DNA from: an uncultured Draconibacterium sp.
Lineage (GTDB): Bacteria > Bacteroidota > Bacteroidia > Bacteroidales > Prolixibacteraceae
Reading direction: 5' to 3'
Assembly (NCBI RefSeq): GCF_963676815.1
Contig: NZ_OY781365.1
Location: 1,460,501 to 1,524,500, forward strand
DNA: 64,000 nt
Of the stretch, positions 35,922 to 45,145 are shown piece by piece. Under the pieces are notes generated by a model. That model was not told the DNA's origin. It did not search any database and worked only from the letters and a program-made list of their open reading frames with translations. A program made the position numbers and the translations under genes. Position 1 is the first letter of the stretch; each line of letters starts with the position of its first letter.

Positions 35922-37817
35922 TCACTTTGAAAAACTTTTTTCGATATCATCTGTCGAAATTATGGTCAACACCTTTTTCCCGTCGGGCGAAAAGTTTGGA
36001 GTAGCGCAGGCAAATAAATTGTCGATCAGATGGTCCACCTCTTCCTGTTTCAGATCGGTGCCATAATCCATGGCCGATGCTTTTGCCAGCGACGCCGCTA
36101 TTTGTTCCTTCGCTTTCGATCGTGCATCAACCGGCGATGTTTTATATTCTTCAAGCAATTTTTCAAGAATCAATTCGGGCGACGAAATATCCAAAACTCC
36201 CGGCGTGCCGTTTATAATAAAAGTATCTTTTCCAAATTCGCGAATATCAAATCCCAACGACAACAAATCTTCCAAAATCGATTTCAGTAAAGCCGAATCG
36301 GCAGGATTAAGTTCTACGGTTTGCGGGAATAACTGCTGCTGGCTGGCTACGGAATCCGATTTCAGTACCTCCATAAATTTCTCGTACAAAATACGCTCGT
36401 GTGCCCGCTTTTGGTCGATAACCATTAAACCCGATTTTACCGGTGTTAACACATATCGTTGTTTCAGCTGCAAAACTTTTTTACCGCTGAACTGCCCGTG
36501 CGCGTTGGCATACAAATCATCAGCTTGAATTGAACTGTGACGGTATTCCGGCTCGGGCTTTAATTTCAACTGTGCTCCCTCGTACAAATCTTCCCAGTTC
36601 TCAAGGTTCTTCTTTTCACGGCCTGAATCGGGCGAACTACTTCGTCCTTGTCCGGCAGAAGCGTTCTCAAACGGCGAATATCCTCGTTCGGCAAAATCCT
36701 TTTCGTTGTTAAACGGATTGTAATCGGGATTGATCTGTATCTCCGGGAAACGAACTCCTTCTCCGTCTTTTTTCGGAACGGGAATATCAATGCTTCCACT
36801 TTGGTCGAAATCGATGGATGGTACCACGTTGTGTTTACCTAACGATTCGCGTATTGATGCATGAATAATTGGCCAGATATCCCTCTCATTCTCAAATTTT
36901 ATCTCGGTTTTTGTAGGATGCACATTTATATCGATCGCTTCCGGGTCGAGCTCCAAAAACAGAAAATATGAAGGATAAGTATCGGGCGGCAACAACTGCT
37001 CGTAAGCCTGCGTAATCGCCTTATGAAAATACGGATGACGCATGAAACGACCGTTTACAAAAAAGAACTGTTCGCCTAAAGTTTTACGCGCATATTTTGG
37101 CTGACCAATGTAACCAAACACCTTTACGATACTGGTATCTTCATCCACATTTATCAGACTCTGATTCAAGCTCTTTCCAAACACGTCAACCAATCGTTTA
37201 CGGTGGTTGGCAACCGGCAGATCGTAAACCGTTGAACCATTGTGAATCAACGACAGTTTAATGTCGGGATTAGGTAATGCTACCCGCTGAATTTCCCAAA
37301 TAATATGTTTTAATTCGGTAGAGTTTGCTTTTAAAAATTTGCGACGTGCCGGCACATTAAAAAACAGGTTCTTAATCATAAAATTGGTGCCGTTATTGCA
37401 ACCTGCCGGCTCCTGAGTTTTAACTTCGGAACCGATAATATGAATAAAAGTGCCCACCTCATCATCGGCTTTTTTGGTGCGTAGTTCAACATCAGCAATG
37501 GCGGCAATCGATGCCAGTGCTTCGCCACGGAAACCCATGGTGCGAATGGCAAACAAATCGTTGGCCGACCGAATTTTTGAAGTAGCATGGCGCTCAAAAG
37601 CCATCCGTGCGTCGGTTGGCGACATTCCGCTTCCATTGTCCGAAATCTGAATAAGGGTCTTTCCTGCGTCTTTTATATTGATGGTAATTTCAGTTGCGCC
37701 CGCATCAAGAGCATTTTCCACCAGCTCTTTCACAACCGATGCCGGTCGCTGAATAACTTCTCCGGCAGCAATCTGATTGGCTACTGCATCGGGTAATAAC
37801 TGAATAATATCGCTCAA
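35922..37817 (-). CDS. mutL: DNA mismatch repair protein MutL
   Basis: 631 residues. An N-terminal GHKL ATPase (about 1-340) carries VVKELVENALDAGATEI, DNGSGM and GFRGEALASI. A proline/serine-rich linker follows (about 370-430), and then a C-terminal dimerisation domain (about 440-631). It couples mismatch recognition by MutS to downstream repair. In the C-terminal domain the Bacteroidota DQHRAHE motif reads DQKRAHE (Lys470), and the usual CPHGRP position reads ATPNFSPDGKK, so endonuclease activity is doubtful. It is 39 bp after a conserved small membrane protein gene and precedes the rhomboid genes by 156 bp. Confidence 0.95.
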   Translation of the reverse strand: MSDIIQLLPDAVANQIAAGEVIQRPASVVKELVENALDAGATEITINIKDAGKTLIQISDNGSGMSPTDARMAFERHATSKIRSANDLFAIRTMGFRGEALASIAAIADVELRTKKADDEVGTFIHIIGSEVKTQEPAGCNNGTNFMIKNLFFNVPARRKFLKANSTELKHIIWEIQRVALPNPDIKLSLIHNGSTVYDLPVANHRKRLVDVFGKSLNQSLINVDEDTSIVKVFGYIGQPKYARKTLGEQFFFVNGRFMRHPYFHKAITQAYEQLLPPDTYPSYFLFLELDPEAIDINVHPTKTEIKFENERDIWPIIHASIRESLGKHNVVPSIDFDQSGSIDIPVPKKDGEGVRFPEIQINPDYNPFNNEKDFAERGYSPFENASAGQGRSSSPDSGREKKNLENWEDLYEGAQLKLKPEPEYRHSSIQADDLYANAHGQFSGKKVLQLKQRYVLTPVKSGLMVIDQKRAHERILYEKFMEVLKSDSVASQQQLFPQTVELNPADSALLKSILEDLLSLGFDIREFGKDTFIINGTPGVLDISSPELILEKLLEEYKTSPVDARSKAKEQIAASLAKASAMDYGTDLKQEEVDHLIDNLFACATPNFSPDGKKVLTIISTDDIEKSFSK

Positions 37818-37856
37818 GATTAAATCTTTAGAAATTAGTACTACGATGTTGACTTT

Positions 37857-38165
37857 CTAGGCAAAAAAATCGGAAAAGAAGAAAAGATAAAGCACCAAGG
37901 CAAGAATAATAACAATCCATACAAGCCTGCGATTTTGTGCTCTCCGGGCCGATTCAGACGACCTTGCCCAACCATCTCCCGACCGAAACTGCCCTTTAAT
38001 ATTCGGACGATAGGGTCGATTGCTGTCTTTTTTTTCATCAACAATTCCCAATTCTTCCTTAATTCGGCGTTCCCGCTCGTCTCTCTCGTCTTTATCGGGA
38101 TCCCAAAAACGTGGAGTGATACTAAACTTTTTTGTTCCCGGTGTATGAAAAAAATTGCCAATCAT
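37857..38165 (-). CDS. Conserved hypothetical single-pass membrane protein
   Basis: 102 residues from the ATG at 38165; a start seven codons earlier (38186) is possible but lacks support. The N-terminal half is charged (ITPRFWDPDKDERDERERRIKEE). A basic middle (RRAQNRRL) precedes one helix at the C-terminus (VWIVIILALVLYLFFFSDFF). This layout is common beside mutL in Bacteroidota, with the FWDP or FYDP-ERE pattern. An overlapping ORF in another frame (37841-38161) is less protein-like. The function is unknown. Confidence 0.65.
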   Translation of the reverse strand: MIGNFFHTPGTKKFSITPRFWDPDKDERDERERRIKEELGIVDEKKDSNRPYRPNIKGQFRSGDGWARSSESARRAQNRRLVWIVIILALVLYLFFFSDFFA

Positions 38166-38232
38166 CGCGTTCTGTTTATTGTACAAAGATAACTTTTATT
38201 CTACAAAAACTGTTCCGATACCGGTTTGTCAT

Positions 38233-39381
38233 TTACAGCGACCGCTGCAAAATCCGAAACAACTGCTCATCTGTCAGTTTTGCCGGATTGCCTTTCATAC
38301 TGCTCGATACTTTTGCTTTTGCAACCAGTACCGGAAAATTTTCTTCTGTCAGTCCAAATTCCGAAAGCGGCGGTATCTGCAGTTCTGCCACCAATTCCGA
38401 CGCCCAAATGGCTGCATCACTCGAAATAGCCTTTTCGTTTCCGGTTAGAATTTTTGCCAACTCATCATATTTCGAGCTCTTGAGTTTACTTTCCCGCAAC
38501 GACTGAATATTTTCTTCAATTACGGCTGTCATAAGGCAGGCGCAAACAGCTCCGTGCGGAATGGGAAACATGCCTCCCATTGGTCCGGCAAAACCATGCA
38601 CCGCACCCAGTTTTACGTTGGCCAGTGCCATTCCTCCCAAAAGGCTGGCCATGGCCATGTCTTCGCGGGCCGGCTTATCGTTACCGTCTTTATAAGCTTT
38701 TCGAAGAGATCGGGAAATTCGTGTTAACCCCTCGCGGCAAACCATATCGATATACGGGTTTGCCTGGTTCGACACAAATGTCTCCAGCAAATGAGTTAAA
38801 GCATCAACTCCGGTACTGGCTGTTAATGATGGTGGTATCGACCAGGTGAGTACCGGATCAACCACCGCAACATCGGGGTACATCTGGTTACTACGCAAAC
38901 TAACTTTCACATTATTCTCGGGCGACTTTATCACCGAATTTTTGGTTACCTCGGCACCGGTTCCGGCAGTGGTTGGAATGGCGATACAGGGCAACGGTTT
39001 TTCTGTAAGCGGTTTTCCGCGCCCAATTACTTCCAAATAATCGAGCAATTCGCCTTTGTTGGTTGCCATGGCTGCAATCGCTTTTGCACTGTCAACAACA
39101 CTTCCCCCACCAAAACCGACAACCACTTCACTTGCATGTTGGCGTGCTAATTTAACACCGGCTTCAATCAAATCGGTGGTTGGCTCGCCGGGAATATTAA
39201 AAATTACGGTATCGGTTCCGGGGCTGAATTTCGCCATCAATTCTTCGGCGCGCGAAGGATTTTTCCCTGTTACCAAAATCACTTTCTGCCCAAAACCGGC
39301 AACAAGGTCGGGTACTTTCTCCAACGAGTAATTGCCAAAAATGATTTGCCCCGCCGTTGAAAATGAAAAATTAACTGCCAT
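38233..39381 (-). CDS. Iron-containing (group III) alcohol dehydrogenase
   Basis: 382 residues from the ATG at 39381; an upstream ATG at 39423 would overlap the next gene and adds an unlikely leader. The N-terminal Rossmann-like domain has GFGGGSVVDSAKAIAAM (cofactor pyrophosphate site) and the C-terminal helical domain has GAVHGFAGPMGGMFPIPHGAV with the metal-ligand histidines. It reduces aldehydes or oxidises alcohols with NAD(P)H in the cytoplasm. The natural substrate is unknown. The ABM-domain gene sits 10 bp upstream, so the two form an operon that suggests detoxification or metabolism of a reactive aldehyde. Confidence 0.9.
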   Translation of the reverse strand: MAVNFSFSTAGQIIFGNYSLEKVPDLVAGFGQKVILVTGKNPSRAEELMAKFSPGTDTVIFNIPGEPTTDLIEAGVKLARQHASEVVVGFGGGSVVDSAKAIAAMATNKGELLDYLEVIGRGKPLTEKPLPCIAIPTTAGTGAEVTKNSVIKSPENNVKVSLRSNQMYPDVAVVDPVLTWSIPPSLTASTGVDALTHLLETFVSNQANPYIDMVCREGLTRISRSLRKAYKDGNDKPAREDMAMASLLGGMALANVKLGAVHGFAGPMGGMFPIPHGAVCACLMTAVIEENIQSLRESKLKSSKYDELAKILTGNEKAISSDAAIWASELVAELQIPPLSEFGLTEENFPVLVAKAKVSSSMKGNPAKLTDEQLFRILQRSL

Positions 39382-39391
39382 ATTCTCTTTC

Positions 39392-39700
39392 TTAATCCCA
39401 ACCTTCTTCGTCGGGATGTACATTATAAAATTTTAGTGCCGATCGTGGTTCAGCCATCATATTGACAACGGTGTCGCGCCACTTTTGGTAATGGGCCGTT
39501 TCTTTGTGTTTTGCCGGATCGTCGGCCGTTCGATACACCTCTACTAATACAAAACGTGTGGGGTCGTTTTGTTGTTCTACAAAATCAAAACGGGCAATTC
39601 CCGGTTCATTAATACTGTTTTTTGCATTTTCGATGGTGGCTACTTTAAACGCCTCGAGACAATCTTCTTTTACATGAATAAATACATGAACGATAAACAT
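39392..39700 (-). CDS. Antibiotic biosynthesis monooxygenase (ABM) domain protein
   Basis: 102 residues, a single ferredoxin-like ABM fold. The N-terminal strand MFIVHVFIHVKEDCLEAF, the GIARFDFVEQQNDPTRFVLVEVY centre and the HKETAHYQKWRDTV segment with its histidine match the family. Relatives include YgiN-type quinol monooxygenases and LsrG-type isomerases; they act on quinones or small ketoses. It is followed after 10 bp by the iron alcohol dehydrogenase, hinting at a joint small-molecule pathway. The substrate is unknown. Confidence 0.85.
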   Translation of the reverse strand: MFIVHVFIHVKEDCLEAFKVATIENAKNSINEPGIARFDFVEQQNDPTRFVLVEVYRTADDPAKHKETAHYQKWRDTVVNMMAEPRSALKFYNVHPDEEGWD

Positions 39701-39767
39701 AGATTTTTATTTAGACGGAATGAGAAACCTTTGCGCTTTCTTCACTCGTAATTTTTCGATTCTGTTG

Positions 39768-41294
39768 CTATTGCTTCTTCTTTTTCAGCTGAAACAAATC
39801 CTGGCGACGGTCTTTCAGATTTCTTACGCTACCAAACTGATTCAGTTCGCGCAAAAGGCTAATATCCACATCCGCTATCAGAATCATTTCGGTGTTTGGT
39901 GTGGTTTCTGCCTTTACTCCATTTGCCGGAAAAGCAAAATCGCAGGGCGTAAATACCATCGACTGCGCATACTGAATATCCATATTATGCACTTTCGGCA
40001 GGTTACCTACGCTACCCGCAATGGCCACATAACATTCGTTTTCGATGGCGCGTGCCTGCGCACAATTGCGCACCCGAGAAAAACCATTTTGCGTATCTGT
40101 TAAAAATGGAACAAAAACGATATCCACCCCTTCATCTGCCAATAAACGACCCAATTCCGGAAATTCAATATCATAACAAATTAACACACCAATTTTACCA
40201 CAATCGGTCTCAATGGATTTTAGTTGAGAACCACCCTCCATTCCCCAGACTTTTTCTTCATCAGGAGTAACATGCAATTTCTCAAAACGATCGACAGATC
40301 CATCCCGATGACAAACGTAACCCACGTTATAAAGCCTGTCGTTTTCAATTTCCGGCATACTCCCGGTAATGATATTGATATTGTATGCAATCGCTAATTC
40401 CGAAAAACGAGCCACAACTTCATCGGTGTATTCTGCCAGCTTACGAATAGCCTCAGGTTCTGAAAGATGATTATTTTCAACCATCAACGGAGCATTAAAA
40501 AACTCGGGGAACAAGGCAAAATCTGAACGATAACCCGAAACAGCATCTATAAAATACTCGGCCTGATTCATAACATCATCCAAAGTTTTGTAAAGCCTCA
40601 TCTGCCATTGAATAAGCCCAAGGCGAACAATTGTTTTCTGAGCTACAGGTTGTGTAATTTCCTTTTCATAGTAAATATTGTCCCATTTTAAAAGAACGGC
40701 ATATTCATTCGAGTCTTCATCACCCTCGAGGTAATTCTTTAAAATTTTTGAAGGATAAAAGTCATTCGAGATTTGAAAATTTAAAACAGGATCATCAATC
40801 TCTTTTCGCCTTACTTTTTCGATATATTCTTTCGGCGTTAATTCATCGGCGTATTTATGATAGTTTGGTATTCTTCCGCCAAAAAGTACCCCTTTCAAAT
40901 TCAATCGCTCACAAAGTTCCTTCCTGTAATCATAAAGTCTGCGCCCTAATCTCAAACCACGAAATTCAGGTTTTATGAAAATCTCAATACCATACAAAAC
41001 ATCGCCATCATTAGTATGTGTATTGAAAGTGTAATTTCCGGTTATCTTCTGGTAGGTATGCTTGCCTTCAAATTTAGAATAATCAAGGATGAGCGAAAGG
41101 GCACATCCGGCTACTATTCCATTTATTTTTATTACTACTTGTCCTTCAGGAAAGCGTTTTATAAGTGACTTTATCTGCGATTTGAGCCAATAATCTTCCG
41201 GCATGTCCGGGTAAGATTCAATCATGGCTTCTTTCAGCCCCTCATAATCATCAAGTGTTAAAAAGGATAATTCTATATTGTCAATTTCCTGCAT
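39768..41294 (-). CDS. GNAT acetyltransferase-carbon-nitrogen hydrolase fusion
   Basis: 508 residues. Residues 1-190 form a GNAT domain (IKPEFRGLRLGRRLYDYRKELCERL is the acetyl-CoA loop). Residues about 225-508 form a nitrilase-superfamily amidohydrolase with the triad Glu in FALFPEFFNA, Lys in EKLHVTPDEE and Cys in IGVLICYDIEFPE. This two-domain layout is a known family (N-acyltransferase/omega-amidase type) but its substrate is not fixed; it could process N-acyl or omega-amide compounds. It stands alone, with 67 bp to the ABM gene and 111 bp to corA on the same strand. Confidence 0.9.
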   Translation of the reverse strand: MQEIDNIELSFLTLDDYEGLKEAMIESYPDMPEDYWLKSQIKSLIKRFPEGQVVIKINGIVAGCALSLILDYSKFEGKHTYQKITGNYTFNTHTNDGDVLYGIEIFIKPEFRGLRLGRRLYDYRKELCERLNLKGVLFGGRIPNYHKYADELTPKEYIEKVRRKEIDDPVLNFQISNDFYPSKILKNYLEGDEDSNEYAVLLKWDNIYYEKEITQPVAQKTIVRLGLIQWQMRLYKTLDDVMNQAEYFIDAVSGYRSDFALFPEFFNAPLMVENNHLSEPEAIRKLAEYTDEVVARFSELAIAYNINIITGSMPEIENDRLYNVGYVCHRDGSVDRFEKLHVTPDEEKVWGMEGGSQLKSIETDCGKIGVLICYDIEFPELGRLLADEGVDIVFVPFLTDTQNGFSRVRNCAQARAIENECYVAIAGSVGNLPKVHNMDIQYAQSMVFTPCDFAFPANGVKAETTPNTEMILIADVDISLLRELNQFGSVRNLKDRRQDLFQLKKKKQ

Positions 41295-41405
41295 ATCTGT
41301 TTTGGTTTCTATCGTTAAACTATATCGCTATTCTACTTAAATTCTTTTTAAATGCTGTCGAATAAAACTCAATTCGCCGATTAGTGCAATGTGAATGAAA
41401 TATAT

Positions 41406-42470
41406 TTACAACCACTTTTTTCGTTTGAAATAAACCAGCAATCCGCCTGCCAGAATTAAAATTATTATCCAGAAAACCAGATAACCATACTTAAATTTCA
41501 GCTCGGGAATATATTCAAAGTTCATTCCGTAAATACCGGCAATAAAAGTTAGCGGAATAAAAATGGAGGCAAATATTGTAAGGGTTTTCATTACCTCATT
41601 CATTTTGTTACTCATGTTCGAATTATAAATATTCAGCTGGTCCGAGGTCATACTATTATACATTTCAACCGCTTCGGTGCATTGCACAATCAGGTCGTTC
41701 AGGTCTTTCAAAAAAGCAATATTCTTTTGCTGAAAGAAAGTGTCTTCCGTTCTCAACAAGTTCGTAATAAATTCTCGCATGGGGCGCACGGCCTTTCTTA
41801 TGTAATTCAATTCGGTTTTAAACTGGTAAATCTCTTCTACTATTTTGGCGTCCATGTTTTTAAAAAGCCGATCTTCCATGTCTTCCACCTGCCGGCCAAT
41901 ATTCTCAATCAAAATCGAGTAATTATCAACCAAAGCATCCATCAGCGCATACGCCAGATAATCGTTCCCACTAACCCGAACGCGTCCTTTGTTTTTACGG
42001 ATGCGTTCGCGTACTACATCAAATACGTCCCCTGTTCTTTCCTGCAGTGTTAATACATAATTTTCGCCAAGCACAAGCGTAATTTGCTCGGCATGTATTC
42101 GTTTCGATCCTTCTTCCTGATGCAGAATTTTCATGATAAAAGCATCGTAACTTTCTCCATTTTCGTACTTGGGAGATTGGTCAGTATTCAGAATATCTTC
42201 GAGCAATAACGACGGAAACTTATATTCCACCCCCAGTTGCTTTATCATATCCAAATCGTGCAAGCCATAAACATTTATCCAGTTCACCTGGTCGGGCTGG
42301 TAAACTTGTTGAATTTCAGCGAAAGTTTCGAAAGTCTCTTCCAGCAACTCGTCCTTATTAAACCGCATGATCTGGAAAATTGGTTTGTCCATTTTCTGCC
42401 TGCCAATAAGTACCAGCGAGCCTGGAACCATTCCTTTTGCTTTTGACCGATCTTTTAAAAAACGTGCCAT
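41406..42470 (-). CDS. corA: CorA-family magnesium/cobalt transporter
   Basis: 354 residues. The N-terminal cytosolic funnel domain has alpha/beta then long helices (LYNSNMSNKMNEVMKTLTIFASIFIPLTFIAG ending in helix 1). The two membrane helices flank the signature YGMNFE (GMN motif) and the protein ends KRKKWL. It forms a pentameric channel for Mg2+ (and Co2+, Ni2+) in the inner membrane. The start at 42470 is preferred over downstream ATGs because it begins with a basic leader. It is divergent from the 42634 gene. Confidence 0.95.
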   Translation of the reverse strand: MARFLKDRSKAKGMVPGSLVLIGRQKMDKPIFQIMRFNKDELLEETFETFAEIQQVYQPDQVNWINVYGLHDLDMIKQLGVEYKFPSLLLEDILNTDQSPKYENGESYDAFIMKILHQEEGSKRIHAEQITLVLGENYVLTLQERTGDVFDVVRERIRKNKGRVRVSGNDYLAYALMDALVDNYSILIENIGRQVEDMEDRLFKNMDAKIVEEIYQFKTELNYIRKAVRPMREFITNLLRTEDTFFQQKNIAFLKDLNDLIVQCTEAVEMYNSMTSDQLNIYNSNMSNKMNEVMKTLTIFASIFIPLTFIAGIYGMNFEYIPELKFKYGYLVFWIIILILAGGLLVYFKRKKWL

Positions 42471-42633
42471 ATTATTAATTTATGCTTCGGGATACAATAA
42501 ATTACAGCGAATTGATCCCTAAGAATTTTAGCCAATTTAATAAATAAAATTCGCTTAAACACATAACTTTTGGAGCATACATTATGTTTTTAATATGGAA
42601 CAATTTTTGCTCATATTTGTAAAAACAAAAACA

Positions 42634-43719
42634 ATGAATCCTACCAGATTTTCCGTTTCGCTGTTGTTATTTTGTATACTCACGACCAGTGTTTTTGCAC
42701 AACAAACCATTAGCGGACGAATTACGGATGCAGAAACCCAACTTCCAGTTCCGCATGCCGAGGTATTTATTTCAGGAACAACCTTAGGCTGCATTTCCGA
42801 TTCTGCAGGTTATTTTAAATTGAAAATACCGTTTTTGCCTTGTACGCTTGTTGCCGACCATGTTGCCTACGAATCCTACATCAGCACACTTCAAAACACA
42901 AATGAGTTACTCATAAAACTTGATCAGAGCAACTTTGATATTCACGAAGTACAGGTTTCCGGAAAAAACCGACGGAAAAGAAATTTAAGGTTTTTCTATA
43001 CACATTTTATTGAGGATTACAGTAATAAAATAGAGGTAAAAAATGATAGTGCATTGATTTTTGATCGGGACGAGATGCAATTTACAGCCCGATCGAAAGA
43101 ACCACTGATCATTGAAAATAATTACCTCGGGTACCGAATCAAACTATTTCTTGAAGAATTTACAGTGACCAGTACCGATGGCCCAAAAGGAAAACAGATT
43201 GCGTTAAATTCGCCACGTGGTGGTTTCATAACAAAACTAAAAGGATATCATTATTATGAAACGCTGGAAAATGAAAAGCCGGATAGAAAGAGCTATTTTA
43301 ATAACAACCGACGAATTACCTACCACGGCTCTTACCGCCATTTTTTGAAATCGATTTACGACAATGAGCCGGGGAAACAGGGCTACAAAATATTTAAATA
43401 TCCGAAAAAGATTGACGCTGCCTTTTACCAAATCGAGGAGAAAGAGCCCAAAAACCAGGCAAGACAGTATATAATTTTAGCAGATACACTGGCTATTCAA
43501 TACCGCTTTGATGACGACGAATATCCAATTCCTGCTGAATATCTTTCTGATCGCGACCACTACAACGTGCGAAAATCCTTTATCTACTCTACAAAACAAC
43601 CTTTTACCATCCGCTCAAACGGAACAAGTCCCGATCCAAATTTTATTATTGAAGGAAGAATGGACAAAAAGAATTTCGCCAATTCGTTACCTGATGATTA
43701 CGTACCACCAAAACGATAA
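42634..43719 (+). CDS. Exported protein with carboxypeptidase-regulatory-like domain
   Basis: 361 residues from the ATG at 42634, which opens a good signal peptide (SVSLLLFCILTTSVFAQ). An earlier ATG at 42595 adds 13 residues and is disfavoured, because a promoter-like CATATTTG lies at 42612-42619, between the two. Residues about 20-100 form a CarboxypepD_reg-like beta-sandwich (TISGRITDAETQLPVPHAEVFISGTTLGCISDSAGYF). The remaining 260 residues are all-beta with an FIEDYSN segment and no barrel signature. Role unknown; it may be surface or periplasmic. It converges on der. Confidence 0.7.
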   Translation: MNPTRFSVSLLLFCILTTSVFAQQTISGRITDAETQLPVPHAEVFISGTTLGCISDSAGYFKLKIPFLPCTLVADHVAYESYISTLQNTNELLIKLDQSNFDIHEVQVSGKNRRKRNLRFFYTHFIEDYSNKIEVKNDSALIFDRDEMQFTARSKEPLIIENNYLGYRIKLFLEEFTVTSTDGPKGKQIALNSPRGGFITKLKGYHYYETLENEKPDRKSYFNNNRRITYHGSYRHFLKSIYDNEPGKQGYKIFKYPKKIDAAFYQIEEKEPKNQARQYIILADTLAIQYRFDDDEYPIPAEYLSDRDHYNVRKSFIYSTKQPFTIRSNGTSPDPNFIIEGRMDKKNFANSLPDDYVPPKR

Positions 43720-43727
43720 AAAAAAAT

Positions 43728-43750
43728 CCACCTGCAATACATGCAAATGG
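43728..43750. terminator. Terminator-like hairpin between converging genes
   Basis: CCA-CCT-GCA / TGC-AAA-TGG pairs with an internal mismatch, around an ATACA loop. On the minus strand it is followed by a run of T's just after der, so it may end that transcript, and on the plus strand it lies 9 bp after the preceding gene's stop. Confidence 0.45.
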
Positions 43751-43779
43751 AATTTTCTGACCTGGTCTTCCGACTTCCT

Positions 43780-45090
43780 CTATTTCTGTCTGAAATAAAT
43801 TTGAATCGGTACGCCGGTAAAATCAAAGTTGTCGCGTAACTGGTTTTCGATATACCTTTTATACGGTTCTTTAATGTATTGCGGCAAGTTGGCAAATAAT
43901 GCAAACGCCGGTGTTGGCGATGGCAACTGCGTACAATACTTAATTTTTATGTATTTACCTTTAACTGACGGAGGTCCGTATTCTTCAATTGCGTCGAGTA
44001 ATACCTGGTTTAATTCCGATGTTTTAATACGCTGCTTGCGGTTTTCGTGTACCTGCATTGCAACCTCCAACGCTTTGTGTACACGTTGTTTTGTAAGTGC
44101 CGAAATAAACAGAATTGGCACATCGGTAAACGGTGCTATCCGATTTTGAATTTCTTCGGTCAGTTTTTTGGTGGTCATGGTATCTTTGTCAATCAAATCC
44201 CATTTATTCACCAAAATAACCACTCCCTTTTTGTTTTTTATGATCAGGTTCAGGATGTTCATATCTTGTGCTTCCACACCACGTGTTGCATCGATCAGCA
44301 ACAAACAAACATCCGAATTTTCGATGGTTCGCACCGAACGCAATACGGAATAAAACTCCAGGTCTTCGCTTACTTTTCCTTTTTTACGCAGTCCGGCTGT
44401 GTCAACGATCATAAAATCGTGACCAAACTTATTGTATCGGGTATGAATAGAATCGCGGGTTGTTCCTGCCACGTCGGTTACAATGTTGCGGTCTTCGCCA
44501 ATCAAAGCATTAATAAACGACGATTTACCAACATTCGGGCGGCCAACTACAGAAATATGCGGCAATTCGTGTTCCTCTTCCAACGATTCTCTATTCGGAA
44601 ATTTGGCAACCAGGGCATCCAGCATATCGCCGGTTCCACTTCCGGTCATCGACGAAATACAGTGAATATCGCCCAATCCCAATCCGTAAAATTCCTGTGC
44701 ATCAAGAATACGGTTATTGTTGTCGACCTTGTTTACTACCAGGATAATCTCCTTTTTGCTACGACGTAAGATATTCGCAATGGCATCATCCAGGTCGGTA
44801 ATTCCGGCTTCCACGTCAACCACAAACATAATTACATCGGCCTCATCAATGGCCAAATGAACTTGTTTGTTGATTTCTGCTTCAAAAACATCTTCCGAAT
44901 TTACCACATAACCTCCGGTGTCGATCACCGAATATTCAACGCCAATCCACTCGCCTTTTCCGTAATTACGGTCGCGGGTCACGCCGGCTGTTTCGTCAAC
45001 AATGGCTTTTCGCTGTTCAATCAAACGATTAAACAAAGTTGATTTCCCAACATTCGGGCGTCCTACTATAGCTACTATTCTGCTGCTCAT
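43780..45090 (-). CDS. der: GTPase Der (EngA), ribosome 50S assembly
   Basis: 436 residues, the normal length. Two tandem GTPase domains each carry a P-loop (GRPNVGKST at the start and GRPNVGKSS near 185), with DTGG and DTAG switch II motifs and NKVD/NKWD recognition motifs, followed by a KH-like C-terminal domain (ending FTGVPIQIYFRQK). Der is needed for maturation of the large ribosomal subunit. It follows era by 55 bp on the same strand. Confidence 0.97.
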   Translation of the reverse strand: MSSRIVAIVGRPNVGKSTLFNRLIEQRKAIVDETAGVTRDRNYGKGEWIGVEYSVIDTGGYVVNSEDVFEAEINKQVHLAIDEADVIMFVVDVEAGITDLDDAIANILRRSKKEIILVVNKVDNNNRILDAQEFYGLGLGDIHCISSMTGSGTGDMLDALVAKFPNRESLEEEHELPHISVVGRPNVGKSSFINALIGEDRNIVTDVAGTTRDSIHTRYNKFGHDFMIVDTAGLRKKGKVSEDLEFYSVLRSVRTIENSDVCLLLIDATRGVEAQDMNILNLIIKNKKGVVILVNKWDLIDKDTMTTKKLTEEIQNRIAPFTDVPILFISALTKQRVHKALEVAMQVHENRKQRIKTSELNQVLLDAIEEYGPPSVKGKYIKIKYCTQLPSPTPAFALFANLPQYIKEPYKRYIENQLRDNFDFTGVPIQIYFRQK

Positions 45091-45145
45091 TTTTTCTAAT
45101 CTTTAATGAAGAAACATTCCTTTCTTCCAACTTCTGTTTTCGGGC

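Noticed and set aside
37841..38161. An alternative minus-strand ORF overlapping the small protein gene next to mutL
   Set aside because: The 37857-38165 frame has a basic/acidic domain and a C-terminal membrane helix in the layout common beside mutL. The alternative frame has none.
44047..44769. A 240-codon plus-strand ORF inside der
   Set aside because: The der protein is unambiguous on the other strand and the ORF product looks like a reverse-complement shadow (many His, Gln, Phe).
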